Positions 35,586-44,375 of a DNA stretch of 64,000 nucleotides are shown here, piece by piece. The DNA lies in contig JAQBPB010000019.1 in assembly GCA_028287745.1 (NCBI GenBank), positions 121,965 to 185,964 of the forward strand. Direction: 5' to 3'. The notes beneath the pieces were generated by a model. That model had not been told where the DNA came from. It worked only from the letters and a program-made list of their open reading frames with translations, and did not search any database. The position numbers and the translations under genes were made by a program. Positions within the stretch are counted from its first letter, which is position 1. The number at the start of each line of letters is the position of its first letter. This stretch comes from Chloroflexota bacterium (GTDB taxonomy: Bacteria; Chloroflexota; Chloroflexia; Chloroheliales; Chloroheliaceae).

Positions 35586-36027
35586 TACTCTCCTTTGAGC
35601 CTGGTATTCGGGTTTACCACCGCCTCTATTTTCAGTGCTTCAGTATACCATCATGGACAAATTCCATCTGTACCAACGCAGTAACCTAAAAAGCAGGCTG
35701 CCCGGTTATAATCCCGGCCAATTCCGGGAGGCCGGGCGGGAGTATTACCCGGTACAAGGTCAAACCCCAATTAATTTGGCACAAACCGGCCTGAATTTAA
35801 ATCTATTTCTTAATGTTGGTATGTAATAATGCAGTTGTACCCAAGAAAGATTACTTATATTCAATTCAGTGATTTATAAACTGAGCCTCTTATATAAGAT
35901 AGTTTTAGATGGGTTTAAGGTTGCCAGTTTCCGCGATGCCTGGGTGAAGTTTTCCCGTACATCCTCAACAAATAACATTTCCTGGTTTTTAATTTAATCA
36001 CCAAGTGGGAATATACTAAATAAATTT
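35586..36027. other. Intergenic region with probable divergent promoters
   Basis: 442 bp. The minus side holds TGGTATACT near 35641-35649 for the hydrolase gene. On the plus side TTTAAT (35988-35993), 18 bp, TATACT (36012-36017) precedes the hybrid kinase ATG by 10 nt. A 63-codon open frame (35635-35826) has no ribosome site and overlaps the hydrolase promoter; I do not count it as a gene. Confidence 0.45.
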
Positions 36028-37872
36028 ATGGAACATAAAATCACTCTTACCCGGTTTGGCCTGCTATCAACAGAAGACCGGCGCAAGGGGCCTGTCCTGT
36101 CCGTAGCTTCGCTTTTACTGCTGGCAATTGGCATTGCAACCGTCATTCTAGCTTTCAATTATCTCTGGTCGAGTGTAAGACTAAACCAAATCCTGGTTGT
36201 TATTATAGATTTAATAGGAGTGGGTTTTTGCCTGGTATCTTACTTGTGCAGCCAGCGGCCTGACCGGGTACGGTTTGGAAGTTGGATTATTACCCTTTAT
36301 CTATGTGCTTTAATCACCTTCAACACTTATAGTGGCGATACCGTCCGGCCTAATACGATATTCTTCCTGACAGTAATTACCTTGAGCCTTTTTTTACTGC
36401 CTGGCTGGGCCACGCTGGGCTTTAGCCTTTTCGGGTTGGTCCTTTCGATAATGACCTATCTCTTTCCGGTTAATCCTATTCGAGGCCAAATGGCCGGGCC
36501 GGTTGCCTGGCAGCATTCAATATTAAGTCCATCTGTTACATGGGCGCTGGTATTGCTCGTCCCGGCTTTGCTCGGTTTCTACCTTTTATTACAGGTCCGG
36601 CGGTCGCATGCCCTGGTTTTGATGCAGAATAAGCGTTTGAATGAAGCCATGATCGAAAACCAACGCCTGGAGATGGCGCGCCAGTTGACCGAAGACCGGC
36701 TTAAAGAAAGCGAGGCGCGGTTGCGCCAGGCGGCTAAAATGGAAACGGTAGGCCGGTTGGCCGGTGGAGTGGCCCACGATTTCAACAACTTTTTGACTGC
36801 TATCCTGGGTTACAGTGAATTAGCCGCCTTCAAATTAGGCCAGGCAAACCCGGTCTATAACTACCTGCAAGAAATCAATCAAGCTGCGAACCGCGCCTCC
36901 GGGCTGACTTCCCAGCTACTGACCTTTAGCCGTAAACAAAGCCTTTCTCCCCAGTCCCTGCACCTTAATGAGGTAATAAACCAGGCCGATAAACTACTGT
37001 GCCGGTTAATTGGTGAAGACATCGAAATTTCGCATGACCTTGACCCAAACCTGGGCCTGATAATGGCCGACCCGGTCCAGTTGGAACAGGTCATTCTAAA
37101 CCTGGCGCTTAATGCCCGTGATGCTATGCCCCACGGTGGCAAGCTTACAATTAAGACTCTCAATACTACGCTTGAGGAAGGCTCTATCGTCTTACAGCCC
37201 GGCATGTCACCCGGTGAGTACATCCAAATGATCCTTTCCGATACCGGCATAGGCATGGACCAGGCGACCACAAAGCATATTTTTGAGCCTTTCTTTACCA
37301 CTAAAGAAACCGGTAAAGGAACCGGCCTGGGCCTGGCGATGGTCAATACTATCGTCCAGCAAAACGGTGGGTTAATATCGGTCAGCAGCAAGCCGGGTAA
37401 GGGCACCAGCTTTACGATTTATTTGCCCCACTTACAGGCCAGTTGTCTGCCGGAGGTTTGTCCCGCACCGGGTCATTCCACTACTCCGGAGCAAGGTACG
37501 GGAAACATTTTGCTGGTCGAAGATGATGCAGCGGTGCGCAGCCTGACCGAGCATCTTTTAACCGCACGCGGTTACAACGTAACGGCGGCTTCCAAAGGGT
37601 CATACGCCCTGGCCCTGTTCCCCCAGCTTGATACCACACCGGACTTGCTTATAACCGATGTTATCATGCCGGGCATGACCGGCCGCGACCTGGCTTCGCA
37701 CCTGCAAACGCTCCAACCGGGACTGAAAGTGCTTTATTTATCCGGTTACACCGATCAGTCCATCGTTGCCCAGGACGGACTTGAACACGGATGGGCCTTT
37801 TTGCAAAAGCCTTTTACTCCGGAGCAACTGGCGACTCAGGTCCGCTCTACCCTGGCTTCCCGCAGGAACTAA
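36028..37872 (+). CDS. Hybrid histidine kinase with membrane sensor and receiver domain
   Basis: 614 aa. Seen: six hydrophobic segments between residues 22 and 190 with no large external loop, a linking coiled coil (about 195-240), phosphoacceptor helix with His250 in GGVAHDFNNFLTAILGY, ATP-binding domain (NLALNARDAMPHGG, SDTGIGMD, GKGTGLGLAMV), and a C-terminal receiver with Asp544 in LLITDVIMPGMTGRD and the Lys in LQKPF. Inferred: senses something in or at the membrane and relays phosphate internally. No output protein is adjacent. The ATG follows a -10-like TATACT by 10 nt and lacks a ribosome site, as for recF and the MidA-like gene. Confidence 0.93.
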   Translation: MEHKITLTRFGLLSTEDRRKGPVLSVASLLLLAIGIATVILAFNYLWSSVRLNQILVVIIDLIGVGFCLVSYLCSQRPDRVRFGSWIITLYLCALITFNTYSGDTVRPNTIFFLTVITLSLFLLPGWATLGFSLFGLVLSIMTYLFPVNPIRGQMAGPVAWQHSILSPSVTWALVLLVPALLGFYLLLQVRRSHALVLMQNKRLNEAMIENQRLEMARQLTEDRLKESEARLRQAAKMETVGRLAGGVAHDFNNFLTAILGYSELAAFKLGQANPVYNYLQEINQAANRASGLTSQLLTFSRKQSLSPQSLHLNEVINQADKLLCRLIGEDIEISHDLDPNLGLIMADPVQLEQVILNLALNARDAMPHGGKLTIKTLNTTLEEGSIVLQPGMSPGEYIQMILSDTGIGMDQATTKHIFEPFFTTKETGKGTGLGLAMVNTIVQQNGGLISVSSKPGKGTSFTIYLPHLQASCLPEVCPAPGHSTTPEQGTGNILLVEDDAAVRSLTEHLLTARGYNVTAASKGSYALALFPQLDTTPDLLITDVIMPGMTGRDLASHLQTLQPGLKVLYLSGYTDQSIVAQDGLEHGWAFLQKPFTPEQLATQVRSTLASRRN

Positions 37873-38037
37873 TTCCGGAGGGTAACCGTTTCTTATTTTT
37901 GGTGGATATTCGTCTGGCCTGGCCTGACGGTATCCACCTTTTTCTTTCAAAATTGCCCCGGTCTCCCTGTAATGCTAAAATCGGCAAAATTACATAAGCT
38001 GATTAATTAAGATTGCAATTCATTTGAAGGAGTTAAT

Positions 38038-38745
38038 ATGCAACTTGGACCGGATACTAGCGGTACGGAACTGATAGAAGGCGGCCCCCTGGTGGCCCTG
38101 GTCCGGCGACCCCAACCAGCCGATGCTCTACCGGAGCAGGGCAGCCCGGCCCTGGTAATGATTCACGGCTTTGGGGCAAACGAAGGTGATATTTATGAAC
38201 TGGTCCCTTTCGTGGACCGGCGAGTGCTGGTAGTAGCGCCACGCGGCCCTATTAAGGTGGACGACAACCCCAGGGGAAGCTGGTTCTGGTCTGTCAAGAC
38301 TGCCGAGGGTGTTCACGACCCGGCAGTTTTAGAGGAAAACGCCGCGAAACTTGCTGCCCTGATCGGCCAGCTTTCGACCCTGACCGGTGTTAAAGTTGAC
38401 CCTACCCAGGTCTACCTGGGCGGCTTTAGCCAGGGCGGGTTGATGAGCCTGGAAATGGCCGCACGATATCCGGACCTGCTGGCCGGTATTTTGCCGCAGA
38501 GTGGTTTAATAAGTGAAGGTGCCGCTCATAAGTTGCGGGACGGAATATTCCGGGGCAAGCCCGCTTTTATGGTTCACGGTACCCGCGACACAATATTACC
38601 GGTAGAACGGGGCAGGCAGGCAAAAGAAGTCCTTGAAGCGGGTGGGGTGGACCTTACCTACAAGGAATACAATTTCGGCCATGTTAACAGTCCGGAGAGC
38701 CGCCGCGACCTGGCTAACTGGCTAAACCCGCGCCTTAAATTCTAA
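38038..38745 (+). CDS. Phospholipase/carboxylesterase-type serine hydrolase
   Basis: 235 aa. Seen: oxyanion region MIHGFGANEGD, VVAPRGP, nucleophile elbow GGFSQGGLMSLEMA (Ser), Asp in GTRDTILPVE and His in FGHVNSPE, matching the small YpfH/carboxylesterase family. Cytoplasmic esterase with unknown substrate. GAAGGAG sits 6 nt before the ATG. The gene converges on the dynamin-like gene, and a shared bidirectional terminator lies between. Confidence 0.9.
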   Translation: MQLGPDTSGTELIEGGPLVALVRRPQPADALPEQGSPALVMIHGFGANEGDIYELVPFVDRRVLVVAPRGPIKVDDNPRGSWFWSVKTAEGVHDPAVLEENAAKLAALIGQLSTLTGVKVDPTQVYLGGFSQGGLMSLEMAARYPDLLAGILPQSGLISEGAAHKLRDGIFRGKPAFMVHGTRDTILPVERGRQAKEVLEAGGVDLTYKEYNFGHVNSPESRRDLANWLNPRLKF

Positions 38746-38804
38746 GCAGGACGTCCTGTCAGGGCTTGAAGCTGCCCGTAAAAACTGGAAGGCGTTCCTG
38801 AATC

Positions 38805-38842
38805 AAAAAAGCCGCTGAGCTGGTAAACTCGGCGGCTTTTTT
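38805..38842. terminator. Bidirectional intrinsic terminator
   Basis: AAAAAAGCCGC-TGAG / CTC-GGCGGCTTTTTT forms a strong stem with A6 before and T6 after. It separates two convergent genes (stops at 38745 and 38850). Confidence 0.92.
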
Positions 38843-38849
38843 GGTCCCC

Positions 38850-40865
38850 TTAGTATTCGTACCGGGAAGGCGGGTACAGCATAATGTCATCGTCCGGCTG
38901 CTGCGGCTGGGCCCGTTTGGGATATTCAACCTGGTAAGGATAGTTGGAAGGCGCGTTGGACGGTTGGGCCGGTTCCGGATTACGGTCTTCCTGGACCGGT
39001 CTTTGGCTGGCAACCTGCGGGAGCGGCGCTGCTGGTCCGGACTGGCCGGTAAGCTGCGGCCTCGGGAAAGCTGACTCCTGGCTGACCGGGCCAACCTGCG
39101 CCCCGTCGGTTGCTTTCTCAATCGCGTTCTGAAGCCGGTTCATTACCTCGCGCAAGCTCCGGAACTGGCCCCGGGCCGTGGTTAGCCGTTCCTGTTCCAG
39201 CCGGATAAACCGGGTATACGGCGCGATAGCCTCGCGGACCCGTTCCACCGAAACAGTCAGTTCGTGTTCAAACTGCTCTTTCAAAACCCCGGTAAGCTGG
39301 CCGCGCAAAGTTTCCAGTTTGTGCCGCAATTCATACTTGGCGCGCCGCCGCCGGGCCGGGATGATAAAGAAACCGACCCCACCGACCACGAGCGAAAGTA
39401 AAATCCCGGTAAAATCGGCGGCGGCGGTTCCCAGTATCATTACCAGGCCCGCTCCTAACCCAATCGCCCCGATTTCGGTCAGGGTCGTGCGGGCTACGGC
39501 ATCCCGGATGGAGAGATTGAGCTTTTCCGCTTCCGCCCGGTGATCGAAGCTCTGCACAACCGTCCTGGCCCGGTCGCCGACCTGTTGCAGCAAGGTCCGG
39601 CGGTTGACGTTAAACTGCTCAAAGGCGTTATCGGCCCGGCCTATCAGGGTATCGTCACCCCCGGCCTGGCGGCGTTCCCGCAGAAAGTCGGTAATGTCCT
39701 GCCAGATCCGGCTTTCCCGCTCGACGGTCCATTCGACCATAGCCGTAACCGCCTGTTCAATCCGGTAGGGGGTATCGCTGACCACCCGCTGCTCGAAATC
39801 CTGTTTTATGCGGTCGGTCTTAATCATATCAAACAGCCGGGTAACTTTTAAGACATCATCAAAAAAGGCATCACCGCGCTGGTTCATCTCGTAAATCATA
39901 TTGTCGATGTTTGCCAGGCGGCCCTCAAAGTCCCGTTTCATATCGTCCTGGTAGACCGCCAGGTGCCGTTCGATGGTATCTACGGTCCGGGAGTCCTGGG
40001 CCAGCAGACCCAGGCGGTCATCAATAGCTTCCAGGTAGCGCCCGGTCAGCCGTTCCGCCACCAGCAGCGGGCTAAGGAACTTTAGCCGGATGCGGCTGGC
40101 CTGGTCCAGCGTGTTGAAAATATAGTTTTCCAGCGGCCCGAACCCACTTAGCTGCCACTGCTGGGCAGACTGCGGCCCCGGATGGGTCTTTGCCAGCAGG
40201 GCCGCCCGGCCGGACACCGGGAAAATCGGCGGCTCCAGGCCAAGCAATTGCCGGAACCCATCCGCCACGAACTGGACCACTCTCTGGTAATCACCCTGGT
40301 TCTCCAACAGGTCAATTTTGTTGATCACCACCAGGATTTTCTTACCCCAGCTCTTAACCTTTTCCAGGAATTGCCGTTCGCTCTGGGTAAAGGGGCGTTC
40401 CGACGAGGTCACAAAGATTACCAGGTCGCTGCGGGGTACAAATTCCTCGGTCAGGGTCTGGTGCCGTTCGATTACGGCGTTCGTACCCGGTGTATCTACA
40501 ATGCTAATTTCATTTAAGAAGGGGGCTGGGTTAAAGACTTCCAATAAATCTTTCTCCCGGCGTGACTGACCGGGCTGCGGCCCGTAACGAAGTACATTGA
40601 TCTGGTCGGTGGTGGGAGTAGCTCCTTCGGCCAGCACTTTCTGGCCCACCAGGGCATTGATAAAGGCGGACTTGCCACTGTTAAACTCACCGACTACCAC
40701 CAGTAAGAAAAGTTCGTCCAGGCCCGTATTGACCTTGGCCAGCAACTGGCGGTCTTCCGGGGCGGCTCCAAAATTTTCTACCGCTTGCCGTAAATTATCA
40801 AAAAAGGTTTTTTCCTGGTTCAGCAACTCGGTTTGTTGTGGTGTTAGAATCGAATTCGCGGCCAT
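38850..40865 (-). CDS. Bacterial dynamin-like GTPase
   Basis: 671 aa. Seen: G1 GEFNSGKSAFINALVG, G3 DTPGTNA, G4 VINKIDLLEN, the dynamin spacing between them, long helical stalk regions, and a hydrophobic pair near two thirds (IGAIGLGAGLVMILGTAAADFTGILLSLVVGGVGFFI) followed by basic RRRRAK, which should insert in the membrane. The last about 75 residues are Pro/Gln/Ser-rich and disordered (EDRNPEPAQPSNAPSNYPYQ). Known for the family: GTP-dependent membrane remodelling or surveillance, as in bacterial dynamin-like proteins. It is a single gene, not the tandem pair often seen. ATG at 40865 is preferred over an in-frame TTG at 40880. Confidence 0.88.
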   Translation of the reverse strand: MAANSILTPQQTELLNQEKTFFDNLRQAVENFGAAPEDRQLLAKVNTGLDELFLLVVVGEFNSGKSAFINALVGQKVLAEGATPTTDQINVLRYGPQPGQSRREKDLLEVFNPAPFLNEISIVDTPGTNAVIERHQTLTEEFVPRSDLVIFVTSSERPFTQSERQFLEKVKSWGKKILVVINKIDLLENQGDYQRVVQFVADGFRQLLGLEPPIFPVSGRAALLAKTHPGPQSAQQWQLSGFGPLENYIFNTLDQASRIRLKFLSPLLVAERLTGRYLEAIDDRLGLLAQDSRTVDTIERHLAVYQDDMKRDFEGRLANIDNMIYEMNQRGDAFFDDVLKVTRLFDMIKTDRIKQDFEQRVVSDTPYRIEQAVTAMVEWTVERESRIWQDITDFLRERRQAGGDDTLIGRADNAFEQFNVNRRTLLQQVGDRARTVVQSFDHRAEAEKLNLSIRDAVARTTLTEIGAIGLGAGLVMILGTAAADFTGILLSLVVGGVGFFIIPARRRRAKYELRHKLETLRGQLTGVLKEQFEHELTVSVERVREAIAPYTRFIRLEQERLTTARGQFRSLREVMNRLQNAIEKATDGAQVGPVSQESAFPRPQLTGQSGPAAPLPQVASQRPVQEDRNPEPAQPSNAPSNYPYQVEYPKRAQPQQPDDDIMLYPPSRYEY

Positions 40866-41160
40866 TTTATTTTCTCGCAATCAAAATTTTTATCGTGATC
40901 TTCTTTATATTCAATATTCATATTCTTTATTCAAAGCAAATCCTGTGCCCCTACCCCAAATGGCGGCCGGCTGCCCGGTACGGTTAAATTCCGGGGCAAA
41001 GCCTGGCTGTTCTAAGGCTAATTGGAGCTTCACTTTGTGTCTGGTCGGGTTACCGCTATAGTAGTATAATTAAAAAGCAAATTTTACCGGTCAATATCCA
41101 TATCCGCCATATGCCGGGCGGGTTACTCGCAGTCAGCCAATGATCCAAGGGAGAAAAATT

Positions 41161-41571
41161 GTGTCAGAACAGCAAGATGAGATTAAACCTGCCCTATCCG
41201 ACCCAAGAGCCAGTCTGAACCAGGGCGCTCGTAACCAGGGCTTAATCGCTATCCATGATGAAGACATCGACCTGGGGTTTCAGTTAAAGGCCGCCGACGC
41301 AAAAAGCTGGGGCCGGGATCAGGCCGTTCTGAAAAAGATTTCCAACCAGGCCGCGCTGCCAGGCGCCGGTAAAGGCGGTGTTAGCGGCGAGCCGGGCAGC
41401 GGCAATAGCGGTAAAAACTACGGTGCCGCTTCTAATTCCGGCGATAACTCCGGGATGCATTCGACAGGCACGAGTGGTGTAACCGGTGTCCCCACCGATA
41501 CCGGGGAAGGTACGCGCCTCACCGGTTCCGCCGGTACTGAAAGCACTTCCGCAAACGAGCGGAAACAGTAA
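41161..41571 (+). CDS. Hypothetical protein with Gly/Ser/Thr-rich tail
   Basis: 136 aa from GTG 41161, which follows AAGGGAG at six bases; the ATG at 41140 lies before that site and is less likely. Not recognised. Residues 1-65 are polar and charged; residues about 68-136 are almost entirely Gly, Ser, Thr, Asn and Ala with no aromatic core (SGEPGSGNSGKNYGAASNSG), predicted disordered. No signal peptide or membrane helix. A TATAAT at 41065-41070 upstream is a probable -10. Divergent from the dynamin-like gene; whether they are functionally linked is unknown. Confidence 0.6.
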   Translation: MSEQQDEIKPALSDPRASLNQGARNQGLIAIHDEDIDLGFQLKAADAKSWGRDQAVLKKISNQAALPGAGKGGVSGEPGSGNSGKNYGAASNSGDNSGMHSTGTSGVTGVPTDTGEGTRLTGSAGTESTSANERKQ

Positions 41572-41582
41572 ACCACCAGAGC

Positions 41583-41683
41583 CAGCACGTTAAATGCAGA
41601 ATATAGAACTAAGCTGCCCTGGTCCCGGTATTACCGGTGCAGGTCATAGTACTGCGTTCCTACGTTTTATGTTTAACGTGCTG
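41583..41683. repeat. Widely spaced 12 bp inverted repeat
   Basis: CAGCACGTTAAA (41583-41594) and its exact complement TTTAACGTGCTG (41672-41683), separated by 77 nt. The inner sequences keep partial complementarity. Located just past the stop of the Gly/Ser-rich protein; may be a terminator-like fold or a small element relic. Confidence 0.45.
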
Positions 41684-42134
41684 CGTGTCGCATTTTGCTC
41701 TGTGTTTTATGTCACATTCGTCAATTTGCCTCTTTCCAAATAAAAAAAAACGGTTATAATTTATAATAATTAACAGGATATTGTTACGGCACCAGGAATC
41801 TTTATCCGGTTAATCAGTGCAATCAACCTCAACTCTTTATTGTAATCAATTATATGGACCCCAGGATTTAGCAGTCTTTATGGTTTTATCGAGCTCACCG
41901 GCTAATTCCAGTGCCCTTTATTTGCCTGTACAAAATTGAAAATATATTGAGAAATTCAGGTTTGATATCAGTACCAATATCCTATTAAAAAAGTTAAATT
42001 TTGGCATAACTTTTGCCCAATTTTAATCATTGTATATATCGAAGTAGCATAATAAATAGGAAAAACAATTGACTCACAGGACAGCGCTTTAGCCTGGCCT
42101 GGCTTTGTCGAACTATCAAATAAGGAGCAGCCCG
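41684..42134. other. AT-rich upstream region of the L,D-transpeptidase gene
   Basis: About 450 bp. Two adjacent TATAAT boxes (41755-41760 and 41762-41767), the first with TTTCCA 16 bp upstream, are a possible promoter. Closer to the gene, TTGGCA (42001-42006) and TTGC (42013-42016) have the spacing of a sigma-54 -24/-12 element, but I doubt that this organism uses sigma-54. No gene seen. Confidence 0.4.
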
Positions 42135-43268
42135 GTGAACACCTATCGGCGAAAGTTACATCTTTATCTGCTGGCGCTGGTTATTTTCTTTATTGCTTTT
42201 GACGGTACCGGGATATCAACTGCCCTTGCCGAGTCTCCCAGGTCCAACCCAGCCGCCCTGAATCTACCCTTGCCCGCACCTAAGAACGTAGCAGGCCCTG
42301 CCAAAGTTTATTTCCCTAACTTCGGCCAATCCATCGCCAACCCTTTATTGCGATTCTGGCGCATGCACGGCCGGTACGACCGCTTTGGCGGCCCGATGGC
42401 CCGCGCCTTTGTGGATTCACAGGGCCGGACCGTCCAGTATTTCCAGAAAAACGCGCTGGCCTATTTCCCTGAACTGGCCGGTACCGCCTGGGAAACCCGT
42501 CCTTACCCGCTTGGCCGCATGTTGCTGGAGTCACAGTCGCCGGACATCCAGCATGCGGGACCCTTCTCCCGGGTAAATCCTGTTGCGAATACCAAAAGCC
42601 TGCGCTATTTCCCGGAAACCGGCCATACGGTGGCTAACGGCTTCCTGGGTCTTTATAATTCTACGGGCGACCTTTTCATGTGGGGCTTCCCGCTCAGTGA
42701 AGAGTATAGTATCACCGGCTCCGATGGCAAAACCTGGGTAAACCAGCTTTTCGAACTGGGTCGCATGCGCTGGTCCCCTCAAACCGGGGCCATGATCGAT
42801 CCAAACTTCGGCACCGAAATGGCGAACCTTACTAATGTAGATGTCTCGGTGGAAATCAAAGATGCCAAGACCCCTAATTATTCCACTTACCTGTGGGAAC
42901 ATTGGGTTGATATCAACCTTAGCCAGCAGTACGAAACCTTTTTCGAGGGTGATGTCCCGGTCTACGGCAGCTATGTGACCACCGGCAAGGCGGGCCACGA
43001 AACGCCAACCGGCACCTTCTACATCTTGCGCCTGGTTGCCAACGAGCGGATGAGAGGCGGGTCGATTGGGAGCGAGGATTATTATGACCTGGATAATGTC
43101 CTCTTCACCATGTACTTTACCTGGGAAGGCCATGCCCTGCATTATGCCTGGTGGCGCAGCGTCTTTGGAGCGCCCGGCAGTCACGGCTGTGTTAACGAGG
43201 ATTACAATACAGCCCAGTTTGCCTGGAACTTCCTGACCCTTGGTTCAAGAGTTTCAATCCATCATTAA
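42135..43268 (+). CDS. L,D-transpeptidase (YkuD) with N-terminal surface repeats
   Basis: 377 aa from GTG 42135, chosen because AAGGAG lies seven bases upstream. Seen: signal peptide (VNTYRRKLHLYLLALVIFFIAFD, cleavage near ALA-ES), two copies of the F-P-x-x-G/T-x ... G-F/G-P repeat (FPNFGQSIANPLLRFWRMHG and FPETGHTVANGFLGLYNSTG), then a YkuD domain with GHETPTGTFYI and the catalytic motif GSHGCVN (Cys). Known reaction: forms 3-3 peptidoglycan cross-links or attaches proteins to peptidoglycan. The repeats are shared with the secreted protein at 11833-13689. A PfkB kinase gene starts 7 bp downstream. Confidence 0.88.
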   Translation: MNTYRRKLHLYLLALVIFFIAFDGTGISTALAESPRSNPAALNLPLPAPKNVAGPAKVYFPNFGQSIANPLLRFWRMHGRYDRFGGPMARAFVDSQGRTVQYFQKNALAYFPELAGTAWETRPYPLGRMLLESQSPDIQHAGPFSRVNPVANTKSLRYFPETGHTVANGFLGLYNSTGDLFMWGFPLSEEYSITGSDGKTWVNQLFELGRMRWSPQTGAMIDPNFGTEMANLTNVDVSVEIKDAKTPNYSTYLWEHWVDINLSQQYETFFEGDVPVYGSYVTTGKAGHETPTGTFYILRLVANERMRGGSIGSEDYYDLDNVLFTMYFTWEGHALHYAWWRSVFGAPGSHGCVNEDYNTAQFAWNFLTLGSRVSIHH

Positions 43269-43275
43269 GGTAAAA

Positions 43276-44244
43276 ATGAAAAGTATAGTGGTGGCCGGTA
43301 GCCTGAATATAGACCTGGTGGTAAGCACGGCCCGCTTACCGCAGCCTGGCGAAACGGTGGCCGGTCGCCACTTTGCGACTTTTGAAGGTGGCAAAGGCTT
43401 TAACCAGGCCGTCGCAGCCCGCCGGGCCGGTGGTGAAGTCGCCTTTGTAGGCAAGCTGGGGGCAGATGCTTTTGGCGACCGCCTGGCTGCGGCTATGGCC
43501 GCCGAAGGTATCGATGCGGCGTGGGTAACCCGCTGCCAGGATCCGCAAATCAGCACCGGGGTCGCTTCGATTACGGTCGATGCCCTGGGCTACAACACCA
43601 TTGTGGGCGTGCCGGGGGCGAATTTTGAAATTACCCCGGCTGACCTGGGAAATGCCGCAAGCGTGTTTCAAACAGCCGCCGTGCTGCTTTTGCAACTGGA
43701 AATCCCCCTGGAGATTTGCCAGCAGGCCGCTCAACTGGCAAAACAGGCCGGGGCCAAAGTAATTCTTACTCCCTCTCCGGTTCCATCTCAACCCCTGCCG
43801 TCCTCTCTTCTAGCCAGCCTTGACCTGTTGATATTAAACGAAACCGAAGTCATCCTGATGGCCGGACTCTTACCCGCTGCGCCTGTCCCCAAAGATGAAA
43901 TAGACGCTGCCCATTACCTGCTTGGCAAGCCCGACCTTAACCTTCCGGGACCACTGGCGGTGGTGGTTACACTGGGCGAACGGGGCGTGGTCTGGGTTTC
44001 GGCTACGGAAGTAATTTCTGTCCCGAGTTTTCAGGTGGAACCGGTCGATAGCACCGCCGCCGGTGACAGCTTTACCGGGGCGCTGGCATTTGCCCTGTCC
44101 CAGGACTACTCCATCCGGGAGGCTTTGCGGTTTGCCAATGCCGCCGGGGCGCTGGCCGTAACTCGACCGGGTGCTTATCCCTCTATCCCCATCGCCCAGG
44201 ACATTAAACAGTTTCTAACTCTTAATCCACCTGCCGTAAATTAA
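43276..44244 (+). CDS. PfkB-family sugar kinase, ribokinase-like
   Basis: 322 aa from ATG 43276, which has TAAGG five bases upstream; a longer frame overlaps the transpeptidase gene and is unlikely. Seen: GSLNIDLVV start, first PfkB signature region GGKGFNQAVAARRAGG, and the second signature DSTAAGDSFTGALAFAL with the catalytic Asp. Ribokinase is the closest class, giving ribose 5-phosphate or a similar sugar phosphate from ATP. It has a possible role with the sugar cluster that begins 1 kb downstream, but they are separated by the AraC gene. Confidence 0.88.
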   Translation: MKSIVVAGSLNIDLVVSTARLPQPGETVAGRHFATFEGGKGFNQAVAARRAGGEVAFVGKLGADAFGDRLAAAMAAEGIDAAWVTRCQDPQISTGVASITVDALGYNTIVGVPGANFEITPADLGNAASVFQTAAVLLLQLEIPLEICQQAAQLAKQAGAKVILTPSPVPSQPLPSSLLASLDLLILNETEVILMAGLLPAAPVPKDEIDAAHYLLGKPDLNLPGPLAVVVTLGERGVVWVSATEVISVPSFQVEPVDSTAAGDSFTGALAFALSQDYSIREALRFANAAGALAVTRPGAYPSIPIAQDIKQFLTLNPPAVN

Positions 44245-44375
44245 ACAGGCCGGTCCCAATAGATAGGCCAACATCTGGCCTTTCGTGGGCCTCTTACCGG
44301 ACAATACCAGTGCCCTTAAGCGGTTTGCCCTGGCAGGCGGGCAAGATATTATTGTATCTTGAGGTTTGAGGTGTA

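Noticed and set aside
35635..35826. 63-codon open frame on the plus strand
   Set aside because: Overlaps the promoter of the divergent hydrolase gene and has no ribosome site or recognised sequence.
42001..42017. TTGGCA ... TTGC with sigma-54 -24/-12 spacing upstream of the L,D-transpeptidase
   Set aside because: Fits the motif by spacing, but an isolated match in AT-rich DNA with no enhancer-binding protein gene nearby, and the phylum is not known for rpoN. Kept only as a remark.
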